Positions 44,240 through 55,605 of a DNA stretch of 64,000 bases are shown piece by piece. The notes below the pieces were generated by a model. The model was not told the DNA's origin and did not search any database. It saw only the letters and a program-made list of their open reading frames with translations. The stretch spans positions 7,985,001 to 8,049,000 of the forward strand of contig JAQISU010000132.1 in assembly GCA_029339505.1 (NCBI GenBank). The letters run 5' to 3'. Position numbers and translations under genes: made by a program. The stretch is from Unio delphinus (taxonomy: Eukaryota; Mollusca; Bivalvia; Unionida; Unionidae). Numbering within the stretch: position 1 is the stretch's first letter; each line of letters starts with the position of its first letter.

Positions 44240-44635
44240 ACTATTTCAGGACATAGCTTCAAACAACCTTGAGACCTTGACGAAAGTAAATATCTACCAC
44301 CCAAAACAACCAAGACAGAAGAAACCCAATCAAGACCGATTGAAGAGAAGGTTCGATAATGCTTCCAAAGTCTTCAGAGGTTTTCATCCATAGTAAGATT
44401 TCAGCGTCTTTGATCACCCCTTCCCCACTCCCCAACGAGAAGAACACAAATCTTGGGCGAGAAAGGAAAAAGTGAAACCAGAAGTAGAAAATAAAAGCAA
44501 GATAAAAGCCATCCCATGACACCACAACCACTGCTATATTCGACTTATTTCCCTGTGACAAATCAGACTTGGAAAGCGATTAACAAACCACCTCACCCAA
44601 CCCAGAGAAGCATCAGTGAACTGTGGGTGACTTAC
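44240..44635. repeat. Segment duplicated at 55,180-55,605
   Basis: Runs such as CACCCAAAACAACCAAGACAG and the Thr/Gln/Arg-rich sequence context are shared with 55,180-55,605 at moderate divergence. In this copy the segment leads into the integrase remnant; in the other it runs into a CR1-like LINE. No product was recognised on either strand. Confidence 0.6.
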
Positions 44636-44644
44636 TGATGAAAG

Positions 44645-45290
44645 ATGCGAGTGTTGATGGAAAATGTGTTAACCTTCATTTACTACGATCCAACTCATCT
44701 TATGGTCTATGGAGGAGTTGCAACAGTGTATACTGTTACCAAAATCCAACAGAAAACGTGTACGTCTACCGCAAATGAAACGATGACTACATTAACAATC
44801 CACGTACACTTCATCGATCATAAATGTCTCTTATTTGATCAACTACGGTCGTGGTTAAAAATATATTTTTTTGCAATCGACATCTTTACCAAATTAGTTT
44901 GGGTCGAATCTTTGATATAAGGCAAGTCGTAAAACCGCTCTCGAATAAAGCAACAAAGGTTTCAAATTGCTGAAATAAGATTTCCAGAAAGATTTAGCGA
45001 AATAACACATTCATTTTTTCACCACCGATAATCCAAAACACCACAAACAGGACCGTGCAACATTTTCAACGCACTTTGAAAGAGCTCGTGTGAAAATATT
45101 GAATGCATGATCACCCTCTCGAAATAAGTTAACACCTGACAGCACATGCTGAAGGAGTACAATCAATTTTAGCATCTGAGCATCGGACACGCTCCCGAAG
45201 AAATGCCTCAAACCAACGAAGTGACCCTCTGTAAGCATCTGTTTCGTACGATCCCTACTGAGGCTCTCCAACGAAATGTGTAGTATTAAA
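44645..45290 (+). pseudogene. Retrovirus-like integrase remnant (Polinton/Maverick)
   Basis: The frame from 44,645 reads YYDPTHLMVYGG at 44,681-44,716, typical of the N-terminal part of Polinton integrases (Y-x-x-P-x-H-..-Y-G-G). DIFTKLVWVESL follows at 44,879-44,914. The latter is the first catalytic Asp region of the rve fold (IDxFSKxxW). Between them the signal NPRTLHR appears in another frame, showing frameshifts. Downstream to about 45,290 frames are broken, with a possible FFTTDNPKHHKQDRA piece at about 45,020. The second Asp and the Glu of the D-D-E triad cannot be placed, so the gene is dead. Location after the capsid cluster supports one element of at least 4.3 kb. Confidence 0.55.
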
Positions 45291-46930
45291 ATTGTGGATT
45301 GTAGTAGGATAAATGTTTGTTACGTTCTAAGCAGCTTAATCAATTTGCTTATGAATAGTGAGTCTGGTGTAAAGCCAAAGCTTCTTCGCTTTACGGCGGT
45401 CTCTTTTAGCTGTCACCAAAACGGCTATACTACGGAGAACAGTTTTTAATCGATAGTTTGCACTTAGTGACTAAGGCATGTTTTTCAAGCAACGAACGCA
45501 GGCAGTAATCGAGTTGTTCTGAATTAGCAGGTAAGCACGTTTTTAGGATTGCTTCGATGTCATGCATTTTATGGTTCTATTTGTCACAAGCAGGTTTCTC
45601 TTAGAAGCAAATCAAAGTGGAGGGTTAGGTACTGATACATCAAGATGGCATATACTGTAGAGGTGATAAGAGGCAAGTTCGTGGATTACAAGGTGGACCG
45701 TATAATATTATCATCAGGTCTATAAAGAATCCAGTCAAAACTGTAACCCTGTTTATGGGTTAGTTGTATAACTGACTGGTTGAGCTTGAAATCATGTATG
45801 GAATCTATGGATTTTGACGTGCATAGGTTTCCAGGACCGTCAAAGTAAAAGGTGACATCTCAAAGAATAATCCGAGTGCCACAGATTGTAGTTCTGTAAT
45901 CCAGGAGATTTTGGTAACTGCTCCAAAAAGATAGATTCAGTCAGCTTGTTTTTTTTCTACTAGGAGGAGGACTGTTTAGGCAGAAAATTGGACTGAACTA
46001 TTTTCCAGTGTGAGTGTTATGTAGACTAGATCAAATGATGTGTGACATAAATTGAAGGTTGTGGTGTGGGTAATACATTTTATCATATTATTCATTTTTG
46101 ATGACAACAATAATACGTCAGCGAGAGTGGTAGGCAAATGACTTGATAGTGTAACTGGTGGGTGGTAAATCGGCGCACATAGGCTCATCTTCTGATAAAT
46201 TTGGCCATAAGTATGGCAGTAAACTACGTCGATATTCTGACTGTTGATAACATTAACTATTTATGTGCGCTTTCCCGTGTGGTCCTACTGATCGGTCATT
46301 GAATAATGCAGTATTCAGTGGTATCTCTAGTATAGTTGACATAGTCTGAAGATTTAATAAACCTACCATCATAAACCTAAAACATAAACATAAAAATAAA
46401 CCTCCCAAACATTGATATAGAGCCAACGGATATTCACGTGATGCAGTCAACGATATACTTGAAATAACATCACAGTTAATTCCTACATTTTTATCCTTCG
46501 TTTTAAGATATATCCTCTGAAGGATATGATAAGTACAGTGAGTTTCTTGTCTTTAATGGCAATCAAAACATGTGAGCTTTAATCTAAAACGTTTCGGCTG
46601 ATTTTGTAATACAGCTATTGAAATAATTACAGACATAGTTTTGTAATGACGATAAAAGAAATATGAGACGTCAATCACATACCATCAGGACTCATGACAC
46701 CATGATAAATAATCTGATCTAATAGTATACATATTGGCATAAACAAGTTAGTGACATACAAGCTAGAAGATTTCGTAGTAGAATAAATAAAGTGATGAAG
46801 TATATTCATATGATTTTAAGAACTAGTTGAATTATTTCAGTGATGAAACATCGATATTAACCGGGGTAGGTATTGTCTAATCAGCGGCAAGATAAAATAG
46901 CTGGCCAAAATACGAAAACAAAAACAGGTC
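45291..46930. other. No recognised gene between integrase remnant and CR1-like LINE
   Basis: Frames are short on both strands (longest about 70 codons). This may hold further decayed parts of the Polinton-like element, but nothing could be assigned; no B-type polymerase, ATPase or protease motif was found here. Confidence 0.45.
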
Positions 46931-46939
46931 TTGTAAAAC

Positions 46940-48445
46940 TTTAATAGCGACTTGTACATCACTTTCAACTACCTTCTCTTCCGTAGACGTTCTGGACCTG
47001 TTTGTAAGTTTCTTCAATGACAAGGAACAAACTATGAGAGATAAGTTTGACACACAAATTCAATTGACTCGTCGGCACGATGCAGTAGCGATACAGAATT
47101 TCATCGACAACCGTTAGCAGCTTCTGAACGTCTCTATATGGATTTAGTATGGAATATCGTGTTGAAAAATCATCATTTCAACTAGTCTATATGGATTTAG
47201 TATTTACAATCTTGTTGAAAAGTGTGCCAAAGTCATGTGCAATTTATCCATTTCCAATATCACTGCTGCTTTGAGTTGATAGATCCAATATTGTCTTCAC
47301 TAACTGATGTTATTAATACCTCCCTCTCATCCGGTAATTGCCCTCAGTATTCAAAACGACCATTGTAAAGCCCCTGCTGAAGAAACCAACACTAGACTAT
47401 AACCATTTAAAGAATAACCGCCCAGTTTCTAATATCCCGTTCATATACAAATATTAGAAAAAACGTTGTTCTACCCAACCTTGTATCTCATCTGAATTCA
47501 AACAATCATTTAAGCAATGTACCTTCTTCATATCACCTTTGACACAGTACTGTAACTACTCTTCTGAAAGTAGTTAATGATGTTCTATCTGCTTTGGAGA
47601 GCGGAAATATTACATTCCTTGATTTGTCTGCAGCATTTGACACAATCAAACACGATATGTTACTCCAACGTCTTCAGCATGTATTTTGCATTCATAATGC
47701 AGCCTTACTTTTGTTTCAAGTCCTACTTAGTCAACAGAACCGAAATTATATCTGCAAATGAAATATACTCAATGCCGGTTTACCTATGTTTGTGAAATTT
47801 ACAGGGGTCTGTTTTTGCACCTGATCTTTTCATTCTATACATTCAGTTGATCTCATGTGTCATAGGTTAGTATCCAGTGTCTCACCAATTGCACGCTGAT
47901 GACACTAAAATATACAAACTTAGACACCCCACTGAAGTTAATGCTACAATCCCAGGAGTAGAGGTGCATTTCAGATGTGAAATTCTGGATGTAATGTAGC
48001 AAACTGCAGATGAATGATCATACAACTGAGGCCATTCTGATCCCAAAACAAATACCTTTTCATTCATATCCTTGACCTCAAAAAATACATATCATCAACA
48101 AGAACATTAAATTCACAGTCAGTATGAAACCTAGGTGTTACTCTGGAAAGTACTCTCGCATTGCACCAATATGTCATGAACATATGCAAGGCTGCATATC
48201 TTGGACATAGACCCATCTTACAGTTGGTGCCACTAAAACAATTGTGTGTTCATTAGTAATTTAAAGACTAGACTATTGCAGCTCGATTATGTCTGGTTTG
48301 TCTCAATATCTACTCCAGAAACTTCAAAGCGTTCAACACTGAGGTGCTTGCATCAACTTTAGAGTACCACGATCTGAGCAAACCTCCCTGCTGCTTTGTA
48401 CCCTACACTGGCTATCTATTCGATTCAACATCCCAACGTTGGTTT
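46940..48445 (+). mobile_element. CR1-like LINE fragment with reverse transcriptase, broken
   Basis: Starting with LFVSFFNDKEQTMRDKFD near 47,000, the copy shows the pre-RT VKPLLKKPTLD segment (about 47,370), then DLSAAFDT at 47,621-47,644 and HADDTKIYKL with the catalytic A-D-D at 47,895-47,903. Downstream pieces (TLALHQYVMNICKAAYLGH, LHWLSIRFNIPTLVFN) are typical of CR1-group elements. Several frame changes and stops are present. It is cut at about 48,448, where the RTE-associated repeat begins. Confidence 0.8.
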
Positions 48446-48449
48446 TTAA

Positions 48450-49370
48450 CGCAAATTGATGTTAGAACAACAAAGGCTAACATATTGTACACAAGTTGAA
48501 ACAAGAATACTATCTCCGTATGAAAATTCCAGAGTTTAACAAGATCGTGGAAAGTAAAAATTTGGTGGAACGTCACAAACCTTCAGAACAGTTTTTATAA
48601 TGGACAAAAGCAGACCGCCTTTTTGCTGTACCATGCTGGAGAGAGGAAATGGGATGAAATCAAATACATATTCGTGTGCTTGAGTTATTGTTACATGTGC
48701 AAATCTTTTCACATTTCGACAGATCACTGGCAATTGTTAACGAACATGTCGGTGTGGACAACATTCAACAAAACGAAGGATTGATTAAATGTGAATTCTT
48801 ACCTAGCTAGGATTTGTTCTTTCCGGTTTTATTTCAACATTGCCAGAGAAAACGGATGTTTCCATTGTGTTGTAGCTGTGCTGAAACATGCAACTAATAC
48901 TATGTCATGACGCTGAGGAAGAAAACGCATTGGGACAGGAACATGGGTAAGAGGGGAATTGTTCAATACACTGGACCTGGATATCCAATTGTTTGAAGCT
49001 TACGAAAGTTCCCATTTTCCCAAAACATAAACAAACACAAGGGTGATGATACAAAAACAGGCCTGTTTGAAACTGAACACTCTCGCGACCACCAAAATAC
49101 ATTAAAAGAGGAACACTTTGACCATGATGCATAACTGTAGACCAGGAAAACATAAGGAAGGCAATCGCTTTCCAAAGTATTGTTGAAATGTTTGTTTTGA
49201 AACATTGGCACAACGGCCAAGACGTATTATTTGAAAGAAACTTCCGGCTACTTGCAGATGATTCATAACTATACCAAATACATGAAACATGCCCTTGCCA
49301 TTCTAGAAGACTCGTTCTTAGTCAATTACGAAGAAGAACTGGAGTGTGCACAATCAAAATAATTTGGAAA
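48450..49370 (+). repeat. 5' part of the RTE-associated repeat, second copy
   Basis: Matches 17,030-17,830 (AGAACAACAA..GAGTTTAAC, ACCTTC..ACAGTTTT, GATGAAATCAAA). Both copies read similar peptides such as NGCFPCVVPVLKHAT (first copy), with stops, so the repeat once encoded a protein that I do not recognise. Minus-strand frames at 48,905-49,290 are shadows. Confidence 0.6.
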
Positions 49371-49429
49371 TGTCATTATTGCAGTCTATGTGACCGCCCA
49401 TGCTATGATAAATATCAAACGAAGCGTTA

Positions 49430-49654
49430 GTGCAGAATGGAAATCGTGTGCTGTATTTCCAAACGGACAGTTGCATGTTCGTCGATGGCATTGATCCACG
49501 TCACACTGAAATTGAAGGGAATCGTTTGGTATTCACGACAGATGAGCACCCCGATGTCAAGATTGTAAGATTTGCTTCCGACAGTTGTAAAAGTTACTGC
49601 TTCGAATATGGAAACCAGCTAGGAGAAATACAAACCAAGTGGAAAGTGATATGA
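49430..49654 (+). other. Unrecognised 74-codon open frame in repeat interior
   Basis: The product is protein-like, with Cys, Asp and aromatic residues (VLYFQTDSCMFVDGIDPRH, SDSCKSYCFEYG) and ends KWKVI-stop. It lies between the 5' repeat part and the endonuclease part of the RTE-like LINE, in a segment missing from the 17-kb copy. It may be an uncorrupted piece of the element's own upstream ORF or a separate insertion. No family recognised. Confidence 0.25.
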
Positions 49655-50329
49655 TTGACTCAATATTTTCGCACCAGTAAAGTAGTGAACTTTTGTTTAA
49701 AGGAGCCTTGCAAATCTAGACTTGATTAACACTTTAAAGTGATTACGTACGAGCCTCACAAGATTGCACATTTACCTAAACATAAATTCGACAGTCGACC
49801 CTATGATAAAAGTGCATGAAATCTTGTACCAAACACTTCACTTTACCTTACAAACACGCCGATATTGGCTAGCATCTAATGGGGAAAATATCATAGGCCA
49901 ATAGTTTATCAAATTACACCAATTTTGTCAGATACGCACAATTCAAGTTCTTCAAATCTCAATGCGCGATTGCAGGGATGTTGTGTGCTGTGACGGACAG
50001 TGGCAGATAACATACCTGCTCGGGACATGGACCCACCATCCCATCTACCAGTCTCCTACTGCCTTATAGGTCAGCTTTAGTTATGCAGCGCCTAAGGGAG
50101 TAAACCATATAAGATAGTCCGGACTGGAGATCCTAAGGGAGCTATACGATGCACAACATCCCTATCTGGCAACGCCATGGCTTGTAGAGCGATAGGATCC
50201 GCAGACGACTTCTGACCAAGACACACTGATCATGCTGGACAAATCGGAATTTACCATACCGTATCGTTGGTCGCCCGGGTCAACATTGACCATGCTTTCG
50301 TTGTCCATCAGTATGGAATTGACAAGTGT

Positions 50330-53110
50330 GCTACTGGTACTTTGTATCAAATCAGAGCGATTTATAGCATCGACGTCATGATTTGGAAGATTAAAACTAG
50401 CTCCACAAAATTGGAAGACTCGAATAGTTGACACATGAGGTAGAACACTATACCAGGCACATCCCATGACTCAGTGAAGTCAGATGGAAAGCCCTAAGAG
50501 AACACCAAACCAAAGATGGGCATATATTCCACTACGGTGAATAGTTGGACAGGTCCATAAACGGAGTATTCGTCCTTGTAAAGAAAGTCTTTCAATGGAT
50601 CTATGCTTGAATGCGCCCCATATATAGCAGAACTTTCTCCATGTTTCGAAGGGCATCTCCATTTAACTTCGCCATTATCCAAGTATATGATCCACCGACC
50701 GAAGATAATGATGAAGAAATATAATAGAGGAGTTTTACAACAAACGCCAGTGTATTCTAAACATAGTCAGTAAAACGGACAAGTTAATCATCCAAAGAGA
50801 CTGGAATGCCAAGGTAAGCAAAGATACTCTAAAAGACTGGACAGTTCATTGTGGACCTTCTTGCATTGAGCTTACTAATGAGTGATGTTGATGGCTGCTC
50901 GAGGTCGTTAGTTAAAAGAAATTGGTACTATCCAACACCCTGGGACAACATAATGCTTTACAATGCTGGACTTTGTGCGCATCCAATGGCACCCATCATA
51001 ACCAGATCGATTGCATACTGGTTCAAAACCGACAGTGTTCTGGCATCATTAGAGGAAAGCATGGACTTTCCCATGTACTGATGTTGTGAGTGACCACGAC
51101 CTCATTATGATCTTCCGGGTGAGGCTGAATATCATTAACAAGCCGAAAAACTGCAGGTTTAAATTCAACGTTAAATAACTGAAGGACCATAACATCTGCA
51201 AGCCAATTCAAGCCACAATCAGATGCAAATGTGCTCCATTAATTTTGATGGATACTGATGTTCAAATCATGACAGACACGTTCAACACATTCATAACAGC
51301 AGCTGTCAAAGACTTGACTGACCTCCATAGCCCAAATAAAACACCCTGGGTTACATAAAAGATTCTGAAGATGTTTGACGCCCAAAGAGACTTTAAAAAC
51401 ACCAGACACACAAGATGAGCAATAGAATACAAAGAAATTAACAAGATTATTAGAAGAAACTTGAAGAAAGCAGCACAATATTCAATTGGACAAACTTTCT
51501 CTTAAATGGAGAGCAGTCTGATAAAGAATAACAGCAAAAAGGCATTTCAAATAGTGACAGCCCTAAAAGTACAGAGCCACCCAAGAGTCAGTATCATTCA
51601 TGATGAAAATGGAAAATACCTCACAGAAGAGAGTGAGATTGCAGAAAGATTTACTAAGTATTGCAAAGAAATTTACAACCTTCAGTTTACCGGAGACCCA
51701 GAGGTGTTTCAAAATCCAAGCTCGTCGAATAATTATGAATTCCCCATTCTCAAAGAAGAAGTGTTGACAGCAATATGAGCACGGAAGAATGTGAAGGCAA
51801 CTACCATAGACAACATCCCAAATAAACTTATCAAGAATGGGGGTGGGGTGAGAATCAGTGATATAGCTACTAACATATATCTGAAACGGGATCTGGCAGA
51901 CAGGTGAATGACCAACCCTTCCAAAAATGTCTGACAGCTCTTCCGTGATTGCGGAACTGTCATTTTGATCAGCAAGGCTAGTAAGTTGATGATGGAGATC
52001 ATCTTGAAAATACTGAAACCACAGGCAGAACAATACCCCTGGTTCTAGAGTGGAAGAATCACAAGATAACACATATTCAAATATTCAATGACAGGTCTGT
52101 TTGAAAAGCAGCCCTAACATCAGCAAGACAGAAATCATGTGTTCATAGATTAAAAAAGGCCTTTGTCAGCGTGTGGCATCAATTTGTGTGGGTCACAATG
52201 CAAAAGTACCATACGCGTCAAAAGTTGACCAATACAATCCTCTGTATTTCAAGGGTACCAGTTCAGTATTTGCCCAGGGTTATGTGTGGAACTGGTTACA
52301 TGAAACGGTCGGAGTACGTCATGGCTGTCTCCTGTCCTCCACTCCATTCAACATCTACATTAAGCGCATCATGAGCGAAGCCCGTTAAAAACCACTGTGG
52401 GACAGTCAGCATAGAATGTCGTAAGTCCATAAACCTCGGCAATTCATTAGACATTAATGGGATGGCAGGGAGCAAAGACAAGATAGCTAACCTAATATAA
52501 GAACATGGATGAAAGATTGTCCATATGTGACATAGAGATAAGCGCTGAAAACACAAAACTGATGAAAAGTAGTGGAAAATAAATTTCAGCCAAGATTAAA
52601 GTCAGAAGACTGGAACTGGGAACAAAACAGTGTGTCAGTTGAAATATCTTATTTCTATAATCACCAAAGAGAAATTAAGAACAGACATTTTGTCACGAGC
52701 AGCAGAAACAACGGCAGCTATGTCAAAGCTAAGAACCATCTGGAGAAACTGGTCATCTCGATATTTGTGTATTCATGAGAGGCCTGGATCCTGACGGCAA
52801 AACTATAAAGAAGAATCCGTGCATTTGAAATGAGATGCTGCATAACTTTGTTTGCATCTCTTACATTGTCCACATCAGAAATGATGACGTGCGTAACACC
52901 ATCAGGTGTATAGTAGACCAATGTGAAAACAACCTTACCACCGTCCAAAAAAGAATAAGAAGAAATCGTATGGCCATGTCACTATCGGCAACAGTCCATA
53001 CATAACAGTACTGAAGGGCAGAGTACAGGGTCGCGGAAGGGGAGGTAGAGATCAAAGTGGATTGACAACACTGCGACAATGCGACTGAGAACGACACCAT
53101 GGAAATTTCC
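50330..53110 (+). mobile_element. RTE-like LINE with endonuclease and reverse transcriptase, broken
   Basis: Endonuclease pieces: SPFNFAIIQVYDPPTEDN (about 50,660), then a DWNAKV piece (about 50,800) followed by TVHCGPSC. Linker: NNSKKAFQIVTALK (about 51,527) through ENGKYLTEESEIAERF (about 51,606). Reverse transcriptase: the frames at 52,171-52,388 give W-H-Q-F and TVGVRHGCLL-type sequence equivalent to GVRQGCLLSP. The position of the catalytic F-A-D-D reads NSLDINGMAG (about 52,441-52,470), so the active site is lost. The C-terminal part shows YGHV and GRGRGG (about 52,970-53,040). The long minus-strand frames at 51,563-52,072 and nearby are shadows. Confidence 0.8.
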
Positions 53111-55150
53111 CAATGACTACAGTTACTACAAAACCTACCATGGAAAGTGATGATGTGCGTGTCAAGCTTGACGAATGCGAAAGCAAACTACTTTGGATTT
53201 CATTGTACCATCATCGAAATGAATATGTGAAAGAGGAATATTTTTTCTGTGCATTTGCCTGAATACTGTCACTTTGAAAATCGATTTCAAGCCTTCCAAG
53301 GAAAGTGGCCAAACTATTTAGAAGGACCTTACCCTATAGAATTAGCCACGGCGAGATAATTCTTATTTGGAAAAGGATATATTTTAAGGCGATTAAATTG
53401 CGGTGTATCGAAGCAGATATATTCCTTTAGCCTGGAACATGTTCAATAGTCTCCGCAATGACACTACCTGCCACTAATCTATTACTGAATTCATTGCTAA
53501 AGAACACCCATAGTTAGACTCTAAAGCTGAGAGAATGAAAGAATGAGGCTACAACGAATTAACCCGATAGCGAATAACAATAGTTTTTCTTTGCAAGAAC
53601 ATTACTCATATCTCAAAATATGAATATATGTCAAAGACTTCTAATGGGTCAAATCCTACAAATGGTAGTTATAAAGTATACATAGTGCAATAGGTACAGT
53701 ACATACACGTTGAAGTAATATATTACAAGAATCGGCAAATGGTCACTGACATGTACTGAAGCTTTCTGTAAGCCCTAGATAGCAAGTTTTTCGCTAATTT
53801 CGAACGACGTCGGAGTGGCTTATCTTCTCTTATGCATCATGCAAACTAGTTTGGCGACTACCGATGCTTAGTTCTCAAGATCATAGATTCATGCTTGCGA
53901 TTCTAATGTTGGCAACGCCTTTCTAATATCCGAGTGGATGTTTATTCATAACAGTATCAAACTCTGCACCCCCATAGTTCGCCAAGGTTGACGTACGAAC
54001 CCCACCTGATGTGATTTGATTTGAACACAGAATGTCACCACTTACCTCTGAAACATGTGATTACAGTTATTACTTTGTAACTGGATGCCTCCAAAATGGT
54101 CAGTCATTAATTATATGACCATGTCTAATAACTGGCTTGACACCCCTATGTTTGCCGAATTGACCTTCATTTGAAAAATTCATCCTTCCTTACCCGTGTA
54201 TCCAGACGTAACATCTGTTTCTTCTACTTAGTTGTTAGTTTTCGCAGCCAAATCCAATTTGACAACAGTACTTCCCATTATATTAAACATGAAATCATTC
54301 TCTTATGAAACCTTTGATACCCTCATCCTCTTTACCCAAAGCTCAATCTGCTAACGACATGCTTACTTCCATCACAAAACAGTCCAAGAGATTGGGAAGG
54401 CTACATAATTTGCTGTATTTATCCACACAAGAACTGTCCCAATAAAGTTCCTAGTGAACCCCTCAACGTCGCGTCTTGACTGCAAGTTAATAGAACATAT
54501 CGACCATCAGTGGAGACACATTCCTGTGTAAAAAGAGACCCACATAAGACGACTGGTACTAATGTTCTGTGCACATGAACGCAGAAAGTTCTCACCAAAA
54601 AGATGTCCACACCATCAACCTTCTTTTGGCCAAAAAGAAAATGGATTACCCAGACATTGGGACGTGTTCTCAGTTCCAAATGTTGCCTGACTGTCTTGAA
54701 ATGATCACTAACGTTTTAAAATCTGAAAAGCCACGAAGCAAAACATAAATATCTTATTTACCAAATGGTGAAAGGGAAATACCTGTATGTCATAAAAAAC
54801 GTTGTTAGTGCAACATGTAGGAATATTACCCGTTTGCATGACGCTTGGTGATAATAATGTTGGGAACATTGAGTTTTGGACTCATAGGTGCACTTGCTTC
54901 ATCCAGTGATCCACAAAATAAAATGACCAGGACGATAAAAGAACTTATTTAGTGAATAGAGCTTATACGTATACTGAATAATCTGATGGAAGGGTGAAAA
55001 CTGACTTTGGAACTTTACAAACGAATGGTTGAATTCTATAGCTAGCCAGAAAATCGCACCCCACATATACCTCCCAATCGACTTTTGTCAAAAATGTCAC
55101 ATTTATTCTAATAATTACAATATTTTATGGATCTAAGCGAGTTCTCAAAA
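53111..55150. other. Unrecognised degenerate sequence
   Basis: Many short plus-strand frames with protein-like pieces (for example ENRFQAFQGKWPNYLEGPY at about 53,280) but no motif that I can assign. It could be further decayed transposon sequence. No RNA gene or repeat array seen. Confidence 0.35.
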
Positions 55151-55179
55151 GCGGTAAAATCTCTACGGCAAACCCAAGT

Positions 55180-55605
55180 TTTAAAACGTCTTCAACTCTG
55201 TCAGCACCTAGCTTTAGACGAAACAACACAACCAAACAACAAGATTTTGAGAACTTGATGAAGGTCCATATCAACCACCCAAACAACCAAGACAGACGCA
55301 ACCCAATGAAGACCACTGGATGAAGAAGCTCGAAAAAAGTTTCCAAAGCCGTCAGAGGTTTTCATCCCTAGTAAGATTGTGTCGTCTTTGTTCACCCTTT
55401 CCCCACTCCACAACAAGAAGAACATAATTCGTGGGCGAAAAAGAAAAAAGGGAAACAAGAAGTGGAAAACGAAAGCAAGATAAATCAATCCCATTACCAC
55501 CACAACCACCACAACCACTGCATACCTCGATTTCTTTACCATGTAACAAATCAGACGTGTAAATCGACTAACAAACAACCTCACCCAAACCAGAGAGGCA
55601 GCATA
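55180..55605. repeat. Second copy of the 44,240-44,635 segment
   Basis: Moderately diverged copy that ends at about 55,605, exactly where CR1-like sequence (ATGATATGTAACTCCAACGT) begins. Confidence 0.6.

Noticed and set aside
45020..45290. Complete D-D-E triad for the integrase
   Set aside because: Only the first Asp region is clear; the later residues cannot be placed because of frameshifts.
51563..52072. 169-codon minus-strand frame
   Set aside because: Antisense to the linker and reverse transcriptase region of the RTE-like LINE.
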